From the NCBI RefSeq assembly GCF_900110835.1, contig NZ_FOJG01000001.1, positions 2,261,474 to 2,325,473 on the forward strand: a DNA stretch of 64,000 nucleotides. The letters are read 5' to 3'. Below, in pieces: positions 1-9,615 of the stretch. The stretch is from Chitinophaga arvensicola. Lineage in GTDB: Bacteria; Bacteroidota; Bacteroidia; Chitinophagales; Chitinophagaceae. Each line of letters starts with the position of its first letter. Within the stretch, counting starts at the first letter, position 1. Both the position numbers and the translations under genes were made by a program. Below the pieces are notes generated by a model. It did not search any database, was not told the origin of the DNA, and was given only the letters and a program-made list of their open reading frames with translations.

Positions 1-699
1 GAGGCAGCTTCCAATGCCAATCTTTTTTTCTCACCTGTTCAGATCCTGGCTTATCGTGATTCCATGGCTGCTTATATCCGTCAAAATAAAAAAGAACCAC
101 TGGATGAAAGCAGGATAAATGCTTATTGCAATTGTGCGGTATCTATTATGGCGAAACGGAAAATAAACGCGCAAAACATCAAGGATATAAATGACCCCAA
201 TTCCATGTTGTTTAATGAAATTGCCTATAGCTGCGGTGGTTATCCATATAAGAAAATATCTCCTACCGCCGCCTGGAAAGTAACAGATAGTCTGGATGTA
301 ACCGGTAACAAAAAAATTGATTCTGTTGATGTAGTGACCATTAGTGGCATGACGAAGCTGAAAGTGAAAATAGGCCCGGTGGTAAACGTATGGATGCTGG
401 ATTGTGGCGCTACCGATATGCTGGTGTCAGAGACGCTGATCAATAAATTGATGGAATTGAAACTGGTCTCAAAAAATGATTTCCTGGGACAGCAAACATA
501 TAACCTTGCTAATGGCAAGGAACTGTTGTGTGATGTATACAAAATCAACAATGTCCAGGTGGGGAAGTTCACTGTGAATAACCTTGTTATTGGTGCTTCT
601 AAAGAGACGGACAGCTTTTTATTGGGTAAAACTTTTCTCAATAAATTCCGGCGCTGGTCTATTGATAACCAGCATAACCAATTGATTTTAGAAAAATAA
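1..699 (+). CDS. Retropepsin-like aspartic protease domain protein (5' truncated by window edge)
   Basis: The reading frame is open from base 1, so the start lies outside the window; the first internal ATG is at 64. Counting from that Met, residues 110-120 read WMLDCGATDML, the D-x-G-A motif of retropepsin-like (clan AA) proteases. The usual D-T/S-G-A-T has Cys in place of the Thr/Ser. A hydrophobic strand and a second conserved stretch follow (NLVIGA, then LLGKTFLNKF near the C-terminus), as in single-domain bacterial retropepsins that dimerise. Roughly 130 residues precede the domain, and no signal peptide is visible because the N-terminus is missing. The substrate is unknown. Proteolytic activity is inferred from the family, and the D-C-G variant makes it less certain. 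Confidence 0.75.
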   Translation, partial: EAASNANLFFSPVQILAYRDSMAAYIRQNKKEPLDESRINAYCNCAVSIMAKRKINAQNIKDINDPNSMLFNEIAYSCGGYPYKKISPTAAWKVTDSLDVTGNKKIDSVDVVTISGMTKLKVKIGPVVNVWMLDCGATDMLVSETLINKLMELKLVSKNDFLGQQTYNLANGKELLCDVYKINNVQVGKFTVNNLVIGASKETDSFLLGKTFLNKFRRWSIDNQHNQLILEK

Positions 700-740
700 T
701 GTTACCAGGGAGATGTTAATGGGGATAGGCTAAAAACAGA

Positions 741-763
741 AAACCCGCGACTAGCGCGGGTTT
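741..763 (-). terminator. Terminator downstream of tRNA-Asp
   Basis: A 9-bp perfect inverted repeat (AAACCCGCG / CGCGGGTTT, loop ACTAG) lies 14 bases past the tRNA 3' end. Read on the reverse strand, it is followed by TCTGTTTTT. It could also end transcripts from the upstream forward gene. Confidence 0.75.
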
Positions 764-776
764 CTTCGAGATTTTG

Positions 777-850
777 CGGACCGGACGGGACTCGAACCCG
801 CGACCTCCGCCGTGACAGGGCGGCATTCTAACCAACTGAACTACCGATCC
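777..850 (-). tRNA. tRNA-Asp (anticodon GTC)
   Basis: The reverse strand folds as a complete cloverleaf. The acceptor stem is GGATCGG with CCGGTCC (one G-T pair), the anticodon loop carries GTC, and the T-arm contains GGTTCGAGTCC. The discriminator base is G. The 3' CCA is not encoded; the genome reads CAA after the discriminator. A hairpin terminator follows, and a promoter-like pair of elements lies upstream. Confidence 0.97.
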
Positions 851-911
851 ATTCCAAAAAGCTACTAAGAACTTGTCTCCCAATTCGTTGTATTGTTCCG
901 TTTTGGGATTG

Positions 912-944
912 CAAAGATAGCAACAAAGTTTTCAATTAAGCAAA
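912..944 (-). promoter_or_regulatory. Predicted promoter of tRNA-Asp
   Basis: On the reverse strand, TATCTTTG (912-919) matches the Bacteroidota -7 consensus TAnnTTTG. A TTTG (941-944) lies 21 bases upstream as a candidate -33 element. The predicted start is about 60 bases before the tRNA. Confidence 0.6.
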
Positions 945-1008
945 TCTTTTTTAAAAAATATTTTCAGCGTTATCTTTACAGCCGATCTTTAACCAATTTA
1001 ATCAAATT

Positions 1009-1962
1009 ATGCAATTCCTGGATTTCGAGAAACCTATCGCTGACTTATATGAGCAGCTGGATAAGCTGAAGGAAAATGGTGAAAAATCAGGCGTAGATGT
1101 ATCCGCTACTGTAAGCGAGTATGAGCAGAAAATTGCTGATACCCGGCAGAATATCTACACCAAACTCACCGCCTGGCAGCGTGTACAGCTGAGCCGTCAT
1201 CCGGATAGGCCCTATACTCTGGCGTATATCGAAAAAATGTGCACCAACTTTACGGAACTGCATGGCGACCGGAATGTAAAAGACGATAAGGCCATGGTAG
1301 GCGGTTTTGCCGACCTCGATGGCGAAACAGTCATGTTTATCGGTCAGCAAAAGGGGGTAAACACCAAAATGCGCCAGCTCAGGAACTTTGGTATGGCCAA
1401 TCCGGAAGGTTACCGTAAGGCCCTGCGCCTGATGAAACTGGCCGAAAGGTTTAACAAGCCTATTGTTACACTGATCGATACGCCCGGAGCTTATCCCGGT
1501 CTGGAAGCAGAGGAAAGAGGCCAGGCAGAAGCGATTGCCCGCAATCTCTTTGAAATGGTAAAACTGCGTGTCCCCGTCATCTGTATCATCATAGGGGAGG
1601 GTGCCTCCGGCGGTGCGTTGGGCATTGGTATCGGTGATCGCGTATTTATGCTGGAAAATAGCTGGTATACCGTAATTTCTCCGGAAAACTGCTCTACTAT
1701 TCTGTGGAGAAGCTGGAATTTCAAAGAGAAAGCTGCTGAAGAGCTGAAACTGACCTCGGATTATATGAGCCAGTTTGGTCTGGTAGACGGAATTGTTCGT
1801 GAACCACTCGGTGGCGCACACGTAAATCCTGATGAAATGGCCCATCTGTTAAAGGTCCGCATCAAGGAAACACTGGCAGAATTGAAGAAAATTGATCCGG
1901 AAACTCGCATAGAACAACGTATCGATAAGTTCTCCCGCATGGGCTTCTACGAAGAGAAATAA
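1009..1962 (+). CDS. accA: Acetyl-CoA carboxylase carboxyltransferase subunit alpha
   Basis: AccA is the alpha half of the carboxyltransferase. With AccD it moves the carboxyl group from carboxybiotin to acetyl-CoA to make malonyl-CoA for fatty acid synthesis, in the cytosol. The 317 residues match the usual bacterial length of about 320. Family signatures are visible: an N-terminal helical segment, [20 protein letters not shown], and the glycine-rich [16 protein letters not shown] that forms the oxyanion site. accD, accB and accC are not in the window. The ATG at 1009 is the first in frame. A weak promoter (TATCTTTA at 971-978) lies upstream. A strong hairpin follows the stop and separates the gene from dapA. 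Confidence 0.97.
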   Translation: MQFLDFEKPIADLYEQLDKLKENGEKSGVDVSATVSEYEQKIADTRQNIYTKLTAWQRVQLSRHPDRPYTLAYIEKMCTNFTELHGDRNVKDDKAMVGGFADLDGETVMFIGQQKGVNTKMRQLRNFGMANPEGYRKALRLMKLAERFNKPIVTLIDTPGAYPGLEAEERGQAEAIARNLFEMVKLRVPVICIIIGEGASGGALGIGIGDRVFMLENSWYTVISPENCSTILWRSWNFKEKAAEELKLTSDYMSQFGLVDGIVREPLGGAHVNPDEMAHLLKVRIKETLAELKKIDPETRIEQRIDKFSRMGFYEEK

Positions 1963-1984
1963 AAAAATATTTAGAGATAACAAT

Positions 1985-2028
1985 AAAAATTTCGAATTTC
2001 GGCCTTCGGAATTCGAAATTTTTATTTT
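1985..2028 (+). terminator. Terminator hairpin between accA and dapA
   Basis: Bases 1985-2000 pair with 2008-2023 (16 pairs including one G-T, loop GGCCTTC), followed by a T-rich tail. Only about 15 bases separate the tail from the dapA ATG. Either dapA has a promoter overlapping this hairpin, or the hairpin lets part of the accA transcript through. Confidence 0.85.
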
Positions 2029-2042
2029 CCCGTAAACGCAAT

Positions 2043-2918
2043 ATGGAACAACTAAAAGGCACCGGGGTGGCATTGGTAACACCCTTTAAAGCAGATGAAA
2101 GCATAGATTGGAATGCTTTGGAAAAGTTGATCAACTACGTGATCGATGGCGGCGTGAACTATGTTGTGTCTTTAGGCACAACTGGTGAAACTCCTACTCT
2201 TTCTGCAGATGAAAAGCTGGATTTGATAAAATTCACTTTCGAAAAGGTGTCGAAGCGGGTGCCGGTAGTGATTGGTGTTGGCGATTATAACACACGGGAT
2301 GTGGTGAAACGTCTGGAACAATGCCCGCTGGATGAAGCGGCAGCAGTGCTCAGCGTAGCGCCATATTATAGCAAGCCTACCCAGGAGGGAATTTATCAGC
2401 ACTACAAAACCATTGCTGCTGCTTCCCCTAAACCAATTATTCTGTACAATGTTCCTGGTCGTACCGGCCGTAACATGACAGCTGAAACCACTTTGCGCCT
2501 GGCGCATGAAGTGGAAAACATCATTGCGATGAAGGAAGCTTCCGGCGATATGATGCAGTGTATGCAGATTATCCGCGATAAACCAAAGGATTTCCTGGTG
2601 ATCAGCGGTGACGATGGTCTGGCACTGGCGCAACTGGCCTGTGGTATGGATGGTGTAATTTCCGTAGCTGCCAATTATTTTGCGGCTGATTTCTCCAGCA
2701 TGGTACATGCCGCGCTGGTAAACGATTATCCGGCTGCACGTATCCTCAATAACAAAATGCTGGAAGGATTTGACCTGATGTTCTCTGAGAACAATCCGGC
2801 TGGTATTAAGGCATTCCTGCATCATGCAGGAATCGTGGAAAATAGTTTCCGCCTGCCTGTAATGCCTGTTACAGATGGACTGTATGGCAAAATAAACGCC
2901 TACCTGAATAACTACTAA
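2043..2918 (+). CDS. dapA: 4-hydroxy-tetrahydrodipicolinate synthase
   Basis: DapA condenses pyruvate with aspartate semialdehyde, the first committed step to diaminopimelate and lysine. The 291-residue (beta/alpha)8 protein has all the catalytic positions: Thr46-Thr47 in GTTGET, Tyr109, Tyr135 in ILYNVPGRTG, Arg140, and the Schiff-base Lys164 in AMKEASGD. Start and length agree with the family. No other diaminopimelate genes are adjacent. The gene sits directly after the accA terminator hairpin and ends at its own bidirectional hairpin facing rnz. Whether lysine controls it cannot be seen from the sequence. Confidence 0.97.
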   Translation: MEQLKGTGVALVTPFKADESIDWNALEKLINYVIDGGVNYVVSLGTTGETPTLSADEKLDLIKFTFEKVSKRVPVVIGVGDYNTRDVVKRLEQCPLDEAAAVLSVAPYYSKPTQEGIYQHYKTIAAASPKPIILYNVPGRTGRNMTAETTLRLAHEVENIIAMKEASGDMMQCMQIIRDKPKDFLVISGDDGLALAQLACGMDGVISVAANYFAADFSSMVHAALVNDYPAARILNNKMLEGFDLMFSENNPAGIKAFLHHAGIVENSFRLPVMPVTDGLYGKINAYLNNY

Positions 2919-2938
2919 CAGTTAAACTTAACATAAAA

Positions 2939-2974
2939 ATGCAGCAGTGTTCCCGGGAGCACTGCTGCATTTTG
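2939..2974. terminator. Bidirectional terminator between dapA and rnz
   Basis: ATGCAGCAGTGT (2939-2950) pairs with GCACTGCTGCAT (2959-2970), with an 8-base loop. T-runs flank it on both strands (TTTTGCG forward; TTTTTATG reverse). The flanking genes converge on it. Confidence 0.85.
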
Positions 2975-2996
2975 CGTTTTGGGGAAGCCCGGGAGA

Positions 2997-3905
2997 TTAA
3001 ACAATATAGGTGACACCCTCTGTTCCAATCTCCGTATTAGGAAAAACAGGCCTGGATTCATCCAGGAAAGGCTGTAATTCAGTGTATTTCGAAGAAAAAT
3101 GTCCGATCAGCAATGTTTTTACTGCCGCCGCCGCTGCCAGTGAGGCTGCCTGTACCGACGTGCTGTGATAACGTTCTGCTGCGCGTTCCTGTAAATCATG
3201 CAGATAGGTAGTTTCATGATACATCATGTCTGCATCCTTGAGCCATGGCAACAACGCAGGATCATAAAGCGTGTCGGCACAATATACATACCGCTTTCCG
3301 GGCGCGGGTGCTACCGTTACCCAGTCGTTTTTTACCAGGGTGCCATCTTTCCGCAGATAATCCGCGCCATCCTGCAATTTGCTGAAGTATGCAGCAGGAA
3401 TCTCGTAAGCCCGGGCCTGATCGGGGATCAGCTTGCGTTTGCGCTTTTGCATCTCAAAAGAAAAACCAAAACACGAAATACGGTGCTGCGTAGGAAAACA
3501 GCTGACCCTTAAGTCTTTATCTTCCAATATAATACCGCTATAACCCGGTTGAAGGGGAACAAAGGATAACTCAAATTTCAAAACCGTACCGGAACAATCC
3601 AGTTGTAATTGAATAATTTGTTCCAGCTCCGGTGGCGCATACACGCTGATCGGGTCTGTACGGCCCATGAGGCTGAGCGTGTTCAACAAGCCTATTAAAC
3701 CGAAATAATGATCTCCGTGAAGGTGGCTGATGAAAATATACCTCAGTTTACTGCGTTTGATCCGGTACTTCGCTATTTGTAATTGTGTGCCTTCGCCGCA
3801 ATCTACCAGCAGCAACTGCTCATTGCAGGTAACTACCTGGGCGGTGGGGTGCCTGTCCAGCGTGGGGATAGCGGAATTGTTACCTAATATTGTGACTGCG
3901 AACAT
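2997..3905 (-). CDS. rnz: Ribonuclease Z
   Basis: RNase Z is a zinc endonuclease that trims the 3' trailer of tRNA precursors. Both tRNA genes in this window lack an encoded CCA, so their transcripts would need 3' trimming and CCA addition. The 302-residue protein has the metallo-beta-lactamase metal motif HLHGDH at residues 61-66, the N-terminal strand TILGNNSAIPT, and later metal ligands in YVYCADT and GHFSSKY. Length is normal for the short form (about 300). It lies 84 bases downstream of the STAS gene on the same strand, so co-transcription is possible. Confidence 0.95.
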   Translation of the reverse strand: MFAVTILGNNSAIPTLDRHPTAQVVTCNEQLLLVDCGEGTQLQIAKYRIKRSKLRYIFISHLHGDHYFGLIGLLNTLSLMGRTDPISVYAPPELEQIIQLQLDCSGTVLKFELSFVPLQPGYSGIILEDKDLRVSCFPTQHRISCFGFSFEMQKRKRKLIPDQARAYEIPAAYFSKLQDGADYLRKDGTLVKNDWVTVAPAPGKRYVYCADTLYDPALLPWLKDADMMYHETTYLHDLQERAAERYHSTSVQAASLAAAAAVKTLLIGHFSSKYTELQPFLDESRPVFPNTEIGTEGVTYIV

Positions 3906-3989
3906 GTAATTTGCTTTTATAGTGCTGTGGCCGGTTTTGTATACATCACCCTAACGTGGGAGTGCAAAAATACTGCAGCCACTCCTTGC

Positions 3990-4364
3990 TTACTCCAATC
4001 CATCCAGTAATTCCCTTTCCAGCTCTTCCATCATGACGAGGTCTATTGCCTCCGCCATTGTTGGTGCAAGATTGAGCATTTCATCTCCCGCCGCCTTCAG
4101 TTCGGCTGTTAAAGTGTTGTTAAGGCCGGTAACAGCGCAGGAGAAATTATTGTCATACATACGTTGATACACTGTTAAAATGGCTTCCACGCCCGTTGCA
4201 TCGATTTTTTGTACCAATGTCATATCCAGTATGAGATTGCGTCCTTCCAGTTCCGGCAATGAGGTTGCAGTGGCGATGAAATCATCTGACAAATTAGCAT
4301 CCAGGGCGACTTCTTCCGGACAAAAAACGACTATTTTTTCTTTGGTATCAATTTTGAATTTCAT
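3990..4364 (-). CDS. STAS domain protein (anti-sigma factor antagonist-like)
   Basis: This 124-residue single-domain protein has the STAS fold pattern. The segment LILDMTLVQKIDATGVEAIL (residues 44-63) corresponds to the conserved loop where anti-anti-sigma factors carry D-S/T-x-G. Here it reads D55-A-T57-G, so Thr57 is at or next to the phosphorylated position. No anti-sigma kinase or sigma factor gene is nearby. A switch role is inferred; a structural STAS role is equally possible. It is the first gene of a possible two-gene unit with rnz. Confidence 0.8.
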   Translation of the reverse strand: MKFKIDTKEKIVVFCPEEVALDANLSDDFIATATSLPELEGRNLILDMTLVQKIDATGVEAILTVYQRMYDNNFSCAVTGLNNTLTAELKAAGDEMLNLAPTMAEAIDLVMMEELERELLDGLE

Positions 4365-4664
4365 GCGTTGGACGTTGTTTTATACATTTAGTAAAAATAA
4401 ATTTTGAACAGAGGGAACCCGCCTATAAAATATAACCGCAAGAGATCGAAACAGAAACCTCTTTTTCTTCGTAGATATTTTTAAACGAACGTACCCGCAT
4501 CAACGCAAAAATAATTCTTATACTATTAAAGTGTAAGTTGTTTAAGTTTAAAAAAGGAATAACTTCATTTCGACGCAAAGCGTGATAATCGTAAGTCAGA
4601 ATTATTCGTTATTATTGTATAAGCAAGCCCCCGTAAGGGTTTTTGATAATTTAATAATCTCACA
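4365..4664. other. Divergent intergenic region, STAS / clpC
   Basis: AT-rich region between divergent genes. No CIRCE-type inverted repeat and no exact TAnnTTTG were found. A small hairpin lies 20 bases before the clpC start: AAGCCC (4625-4630) pairs with GGGTTT (4637-4642) and is followed by T residues. It could act as a weak attenuator, but this is uncertain. Confidence 0.5.
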
Positions 4665-7199
4665 ATGGACCAGAATTTTTCACCGCAAGTTAAGGAGATC
4701 ATTTCGTTCAGCAGAGAGGAAGCTTTACGCCTGGGAAATGACTTCATAGGTACTGAACACCTGCTGTTAGGTATTATTCGAGAAGGCGAAGGCACGGCCG
4801 TAAAGATTCTGCAGGCTTTGAACGTAGATCTGTATGAGTTACGCAAGGAAGTAGAGCTGGCTGTTAAAGATAAGACCGGAAAGAACATCGCTAACATCAA
4901 TAGCCTCCCGCTTACCAGACAGGCAGAGAAAGTTATACGGGTTACCGTATTGGAAGCCAAAGCACTTAAAAGCGCTACGGTGGAAACGGAACACCTCATG
5001 CTTTCTATACTCAAGAATAAGGAAAACGTTTGTACACAAATCTTACAACAATTTGACGTGGACTACGATACTTTTAAAAACGAACTGGGCTTTGTAAAAT
5101 CTGCGGACCCTAAATCAGAGTTTGATGATCCGGGCGAGGAAGAGTTTGAGGACGAAAGAAAGAGTTACGCATCCAAAGCCAAACAGACAAATACCAAATC
5201 CAAGACGCCCGTACTGGATAACTTTGGTAGAGATATTACCAAGCTGGCCGAGAGTGGCAGCTTAGACCCGATTGTTGGCCGCGAGCAGGAAATTGAGCGA
5301 GTTTCGCAGATCCTTTCGCGCCGTAAAAAGAACAATCCGATCCTTATTGGTGAACCCGGTGTGGGTAAAACCGCCATCGTGGAAGGTTTGGCGCTGCGTA
5401 TCGTGCAGCGTAAAGTTTCCCGCGTGCTTTTCGACAAGCGCGTGGTAAGCCTCGACCTCGCCGCCCTGGTGGCCGGTACCAAATACCGTGGCCAGTTTGA
5501 AGAAAGGATGAAGGCCATCATGAACGAACTCGAAAAAAACAGGGATGTGATCCTGTTTATCGATGAAATTCATACAATCGTTGGCGCTGGAGGTGCTTCC
5601 GGTTCGCTGGACGCTTCCAACATCTTTAAACCGGCACTGGCCAGGGGAGAACTCCAATGCATTGGCGCTTCTACCCTCGACGAGTACCGTATGTACATCG
5701 AGAAAGATGGCGCACTCGACCGTCGTTTCCAGAAAGTAATGGTGGAACCACCTACCGTGGATGAAACCATTCAGATCCTCAACAACATCAAGCCGCGTTA
5801 TGAAGAATACCATAACGTAAGCTATACTGATGCAGCGATTGATGCCTGTGTGAAACTCAGCGACCGCTACATGACCGACCGTCTTCTGCCAGACAAGGCG
5901 ATTGACGTACTCGATGAAGTAGGCGCAAGGGTGCACCTGAAAAACATCAATGTGCCGCAGAATATCCTCGATCTGGAAAAACAGATAGAAGATATTAAAC
6001 AGGAAAAAAATAAAGTAGTAAAAAGCCAACGCTTCGAAGAAGCCGCTGCTTTACGCGATACGGAAAAGAAACTGGGAGAAGACCTGGAACGCGCTAAAGC
6101 CATGTGGGAAGAAGAAGTGAAGCACAAACGCTACCCGATCGATGAAGAAGCCATCGCGGAAGTTGTAAGCATGATGACCGGTATCCCTGTAAAAAGGATG
6201 GTACAGGCCGAAACTGAAAAACTCCGTCGCATGGGTGAAGACCTCAAAGGTGCCGTGGTTGGACAGGACGAAGCCATCAGCAAAGTCACCAAAGCCATTC
6301 AGCGTAACCGCGTAGGTCTGAAAGATCCTAAAAAACCGATCGGTACCTTTATATTCCTCGGTCCTACCGGGGTTGGTAAAACAGAGCTCGCCAAATCACT
6401 GGCCCGCTATATGTTCGACTCTGACGAAGCTTTAATCCGCATCGATATGAGTGAATACATGGAGAAATTCTCTGTTAGCCGCCTCATCGGAGCGCCTCCG
6501 GGATATGTTGGATACGAAGAAGGTGGTCAGCTGACTGAAAAGGTTCGCCGCAAACCGTACTCCGTGATCCTCCTGGATGAAATTGAAAAAGCACATCCGG
6601 ATATTTATAACCTCCTGTTGCAGGTATTGGATGATGGTATCCTCACTGATGGCCTTGGCCGTAAAGTGGATTTCAAAAATACCCTCATCATCATGACCTC
6701 CAATATCGGAGCCCGTCAGTTGAAAGATTTCGGTGCCGGTGTAGGTTTCACTACCACCACCAGAGCCGTAAACGAAGAAGAGAACACCAAATCAGTGATC
6801 GAAAAAGCACTGAAACGTACCTTCTCTCCTGAATTCCTGAACAGGATCGACGACGTGATCATCTTTAACTCCCTGGCGAAAGAGCACATCTACACCATTA
6901 TCGATATCACGATGAAGAGTGTATTGAAACGTCTCAACAACCTCGGATTCAGCCTGGAACTGACAGACGAAGCGAAAGGCTTCCTGGCAGATAAAGGTTA
7001 CGATCAGCAGTTCGGTGCAAGACCGCTGCACAGGGCCATCCAGAAATACCTGGAAGATCCTTTGGCAGAAGAAATCCTCAACATGAACATTCATGATGGC
7101 GATGTACTCGTAGCGGACCTGGATAAGGAAAACCAGAAACTGATCTTCACCCTGAAGAATAACTCTTCCAAGAGCAAATCAGAGAAATCAGAAGCGTAA
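4665..7199 (+). CDS. clpC: ATP-dependent Clp protease ATP-binding subunit ClpC
   Basis: This AAA+ unfoldase feeds substrates to ClpP for degradation of damaged or regulatory proteins. The 844 residues run: Clp_N double repeat (about 1-145), linker, first AAA module with Walker A GEPGVGKT (229-236) and Walker B LFIDE (297-301), a middle UVR-like coiled segment (about 435-480), and second AAA module with Walker A GPTGVGKT (566-573). The UVR-like insert and the lack of a long ClpB-type middle domain place it as ClpC. The start gives the conserved N-terminus beginning [13 protein letters not shown]. No mcsA, mcsB or ctsR is adjacent, so control differs from Firmicutes. A strong terminator follows. 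Confidence 0.96.
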   Translation: MDQNFSPQVKEIISFSREEALRLGNDFIGTEHLLLGIIREGEGTAVKILQALNVDLYELRKEVELAVKDKTGKNIANINSLPLTRQAEKVIRVTVLEAKALKSATVETEHLMLSILKNKENVCTQILQQFDVDYDTFKNELGFVKSADPKSEFDDPGEEEFEDERKSYASKAKQTNTKSKTPVLDNFGRDITKLAESGSLDPIVGREQEIERVSQILSRRKKNNPILIGEPGVGKTAIVEGLALRIVQRKVSRVLFDKRVVSLDLAALVAGTKYRGQFEERMKAIMNELEKNRDVILFIDEIHTIVGAGGASGSLDASNIFKPALARGELQCIGASTLDEYRMYIEKDGALDRRFQKVMVEPPTVDETIQILNNIKPRYEEYHNVSYTDAAIDACVKLSDRYMTDRLLPDKAIDVLDEVGARVHLKNINVPQNILDLEKQIEDIKQEKNKVVKSQRFEEAAALRDTEKKLGEDLERAKAMWEEEVKHKRYPIDEEAIAEVVSMMTGIPVKRMVQAETEKLRRMGEDLKGAVVGQDEAISKVTKAIQRNRVGLKDPKKPIGTFIFLGPTGVGKTELAKSLARYMFDSDEALIRIDMSEYMEKFSVSRLIGAPPGYVGYEEGGQLTEKVRRKPYSVILLDEIEKAHPDIYNLLLQVLDDGILTDGLGRKVDFKNTLIIMTSNIGARQLKDFGAGVGFTTTTRAVNEEENTKSVIEKALKRTFSPEFLNRIDDVIIFNSLAKEHIYTIIDITMKSVLKRLNNLGFSLELTDEAKGFLADKGYDQQFGARPLHRAIQKYLEDPLAEEILNMNIHDGDVLVADLDKENQKLIFTLKNNSSKSKSEKSEA

Positions 7200-7220
7200 G
7201 TAATTACGTTGTAATAACAT

Positions 7221-7266
7221 AAACAAAGAGCCCGTCAGCATAAACGCTGACGGGCTCTTTGTTTCA
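7221..7266 (+). terminator. Terminator of clpC
   Basis: A perfect 19-bp stem (7221-7239 with 7246-7264) with loop ATAAAC; the 3' arm ends in CTCTTTGTTT. Confidence 0.92.
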
Positions 7267-7671
7267 TCATATGTTATAACATCTTCATGTTAACCGCACA
7301 GCTTGTACCGCTTTATCCCCCAAAATCCATCCCCCACAGGCTTTCTCCTGTTTCTTTCCTACCTGGTAATTCTCCCGCATACCCATATATGGTTATTTTA
7401 TACACTGCATAAGTATAGTTATCAAGTTAAAAATGGTATGATCATGTCATTTTTTAAAAAGATATAATATGTCATATTTGCACTATGTATTTAGTATGAT
7501 GTTTATCATATTATCTGTACTAAATAATAATAATATTTTGCTATTAACCGAATAGGCAAACTTGATTAATTCCTGAAGCTCGATCGATTTACTATTTATC
7601 CTTATTCCTTTCACACCGGTAAACAGTAGTACCGGAGGTGTACTTGATATTAACTATTTATCCCTATTTCT
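7265..7671. promoter_or_regulatory. Leader region of the fibre/T9SS operon
   Basis: About 400 AT-rich bases without a gene. No exact TTTG-N19-TAnnTTTG promoter is present; a TATAAT-like box lies near 7462. The 15-mer TTTGCTATTAACCGA (7537-7551) recurs exactly at 14496-14510. Just before the start codon a 20-base near-direct repeat (beginning ACTATTTATCC at 7591 and 7653) flanks a hairpin at 7613-7641 (ACACC/GGTGT outside, GGTA/TACC inside, bulge GGA). Leader control is possible but inferred. Confidence 0.5.
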
Positions 7672-9531
7672 ATGAAATCATCTTTACGCAGTGTCGTACG
7701 CGTTATGTTGATTGGCGGTGCAGGCTTTATTGCCTCCCAGGCCAATGCACAGCTGAAAGTAGGTAAAAATCCTACCACAATCGAAAAGTCGGCCATCCTG
7801 GACCTGGACGCAGATAAACAAGGTTTACTCCTTCCCCGTTTGCTGGATACCCTGGACATAAACGGATTAACACCTCCCAATGGGATGGTTATTTTCCTGA
7901 AGAAAGCCGGCGCCGAAGGATTCTATGTAAGAAACCATGGTTACTGGGAAAAAATGGCCAATTCCTCAGACGTGGCCAGCACCTGGAGTATGAAAGGTAA
8001 TGCTGCCACATCTGCCGACTTCATCGGAACGACCAATTCCATCCCCTTTTCTATCCGCGCTAACAATGTAGAAGGAATTGTGGTGAAAGACGGTTACACT
8101 TTCCTGAAAAAGTTGGACCTCACTACAGGAGTAGACGTGGTAATGGTTGATAAAACCGATGGAAAAATCAGCTACCGCACTATCTCTGAATCTGCTTTTT
8201 CCAATGCGATCAATGAACTGAACGGGTTGACAGCCACCAAGCAGAAACTAACCACTGGCGCCGCTGCAACAGCCGGAGGTAATGCTAATGACTATAAGTT
8301 TTCCACCAGCGGCACAGATACGCATGTATTGACTATCGCAACCCAGGACGGTACCGGTACTGTAGGATACGGTTTGCTCAGCTCAGCTGATTTCAACAAG
8401 TTTAAAAAAGCAGTTGACTTACAGATCAATACTTTCGCTACTGCCAGCAACGCAAAAGGCTTGTCGTACGATAACACCGGTACAAACGCATTACTTACCC
8501 TGCACCCCGCAGATGCGACTAATCCTGGTGCTGTTTCCACTGTGGCACAGGAATTCAATGGCCTGAAAACATTCCTGAATACTATCACCGGTAATGAAGA
8601 CCTCAGCATCACCAAGAAAGGTACTTTCGGAACAGGGGTGATTGTAACTACTGGCGGCGCCACTATCACAGGTGATTCCCGTGTAACAGGCAAATTCGAT
8701 GTAGCAGGAGCCGGCGGTAACCTCACTGTGGCAGGTACTACCGGCCTGGCAGGCACATTGGATGTAACTGGTGCAACCAAACTGGCCAACACACTGGATG
8801 TAGCGGAAAAAGCTACCCTCGCAAAAGATCTGCAGGTAAAAGGGAATACATTACTCGACAACAATTTAACGCTGACCAATATTGCTGATGGCGCTGCAAC
8901 AGATAACGTGGTACTGTTACGTCAGGGAACAACGGGTACTGTAGTGAAGAGGGCTCTTTCCTCCTCTGCCTTTACAGATCTGACCTTTGCTACTGACCAC
9001 GCAGGACTGGATCTCGCTGTTGCAAAAGACGCATCAAATAAAGTAACCATCAGCATACCTATTGCTGCACCTACTACTCCTGGTGGTTTGATGAGCAACG
9101 ACAAACAGAGTTTTGCCGGCGCCAAGAAATTTGGTAATGAAGTATCTATCCAGAAAAATGTAAGTATTGGTGATACCACAAACGCAGCTACTTCTACTTT
9201 ACAGGTAGCAGGTTCTCTGGCCATGACTATTACTACTTTAAGTACTGCCGGATCTTATACTGTAAAAGAAACCGACAACACTATCCTGGTAAGTGTTAAT
9301 GGTGCATGCACCGTAGTATTGCCAGCTGCCACCACCTGCACCGGCCGTATCTATACCGTGAAGAAAATACCCGCTGCCGGCGCTACCGACGATACCAATA
9401 TCGATAACGACGTGAAAATCACTTCTGCTGGTGGTACAGTGGAAGGTGGTACACAACTCGCCATCTACAACGACTGGACTTTCTACACTATTCAGTCAAA
9501 TGGTACAAACTGGTACGTGATCAAGAAATAA
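7672..9531 (+). CDS. Secreted fibre-like repeat protein, copy 1
   Basis: 619 residues with a signal peptide (cleavage expected after Ala-Asn-Ala26). The mature N-terminus carries the module LKVGKNPTTIEKSAILDLD followed by KQGLLLPRL. This module is common in Bacteroidota surface proteins and is shared with the next gene. The middle (about 330-410) is a run of short Gly/Thr/Val repeats such as GNLTVAGTTGLAGTLDVTG, suggesting a repetitive beta structure like phage tail fibres or trimeric stalks. The C-terminus (about 520-619) is a compact domain ending in NGTNWYVIKK. It has few Cys residues, no catalytic motif and no T9SS tail of its own. It is first in a three-gene operon. Adhesin or fibre function is inferred. 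Confidence 0.75.
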   Translation: MKSSLRSVVRVMLIGGAGFIASQANAQLKVGKNPTTIEKSAILDLDADKQGLLLPRLLDTLDINGLTPPNGMVIFLKKAGAEGFYVRNHGYWEKMANSSDVASTWSMKGNAATSADFIGTTNSIPFSIRANNVEGIVVKDGYTFLKKLDLTTGVDVVMVDKTDGKISYRTISESAFSNAINELNGLTATKQKLTTGAAATAGGNANDYKFSTSGTDTHVLTIATQDGTGTVGYGLLSSADFNKFKKAVDLQINTFATASNAKGLSYDNTGTNALLTLHPADATNPGAVSTVAQEFNGLKTFLNTITGNEDLSITKKGTFGTGVIVTTGGATITGDSRVTGKFDVAGAGGNLTVAGTTGLAGTLDVTGATKLANTLDVAEKATLAKDLQVKGNTLLDNNLTLTNIADGAATDNVVLLRQGTTGTVVKRALSSSAFTDLTFATDHAGLDLAVAKDASNKVTISIPIAAPTTPGGLMSNDKQSFAGAKKFGNEVSIQKNVSIGDTTNAATSTLQVAGSLAMTITTLSTAGSYTVKETDNTILVSVNGACTVVLPAATTCTGRIYTVKKIPAAGATDDTNIDNDVKITSAGGTVEGGTQLAIYNDWTFYTIQSNGTNWYVIKK

Positions 9532-9546
9532 TCTCACATCATACTC

Positions 9547-9585
9547 AGAACGGCTATGTAGTCAACACATAGCCGTTCTATTTCC
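9547..9585 (+). terminator. Intercistronic hairpin between the two fibre-like genes
   Basis: A perfect 13-bp stem, AGAACGGCTATGT (9547-9559) with ACATAGCCGTTCT (9567-9579), loop of 7. The tail ATTTCC is a poor T-run, so this is more likely a partial terminator or an mRNA-stabilising stem between co-transcribed genes. Confidence 0.6.
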
Positions 9586-9615
9586 TCTCTGGGTACATTC
9601 CTAAAATGTTGTTGT

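Noticed and set aside
1087..1845. Long reverse-strand frame (252 codons) inside accA
   Set aside because: Lies fully within a well-conserved gene and has no homology-like features; expected codon-composition shadow.
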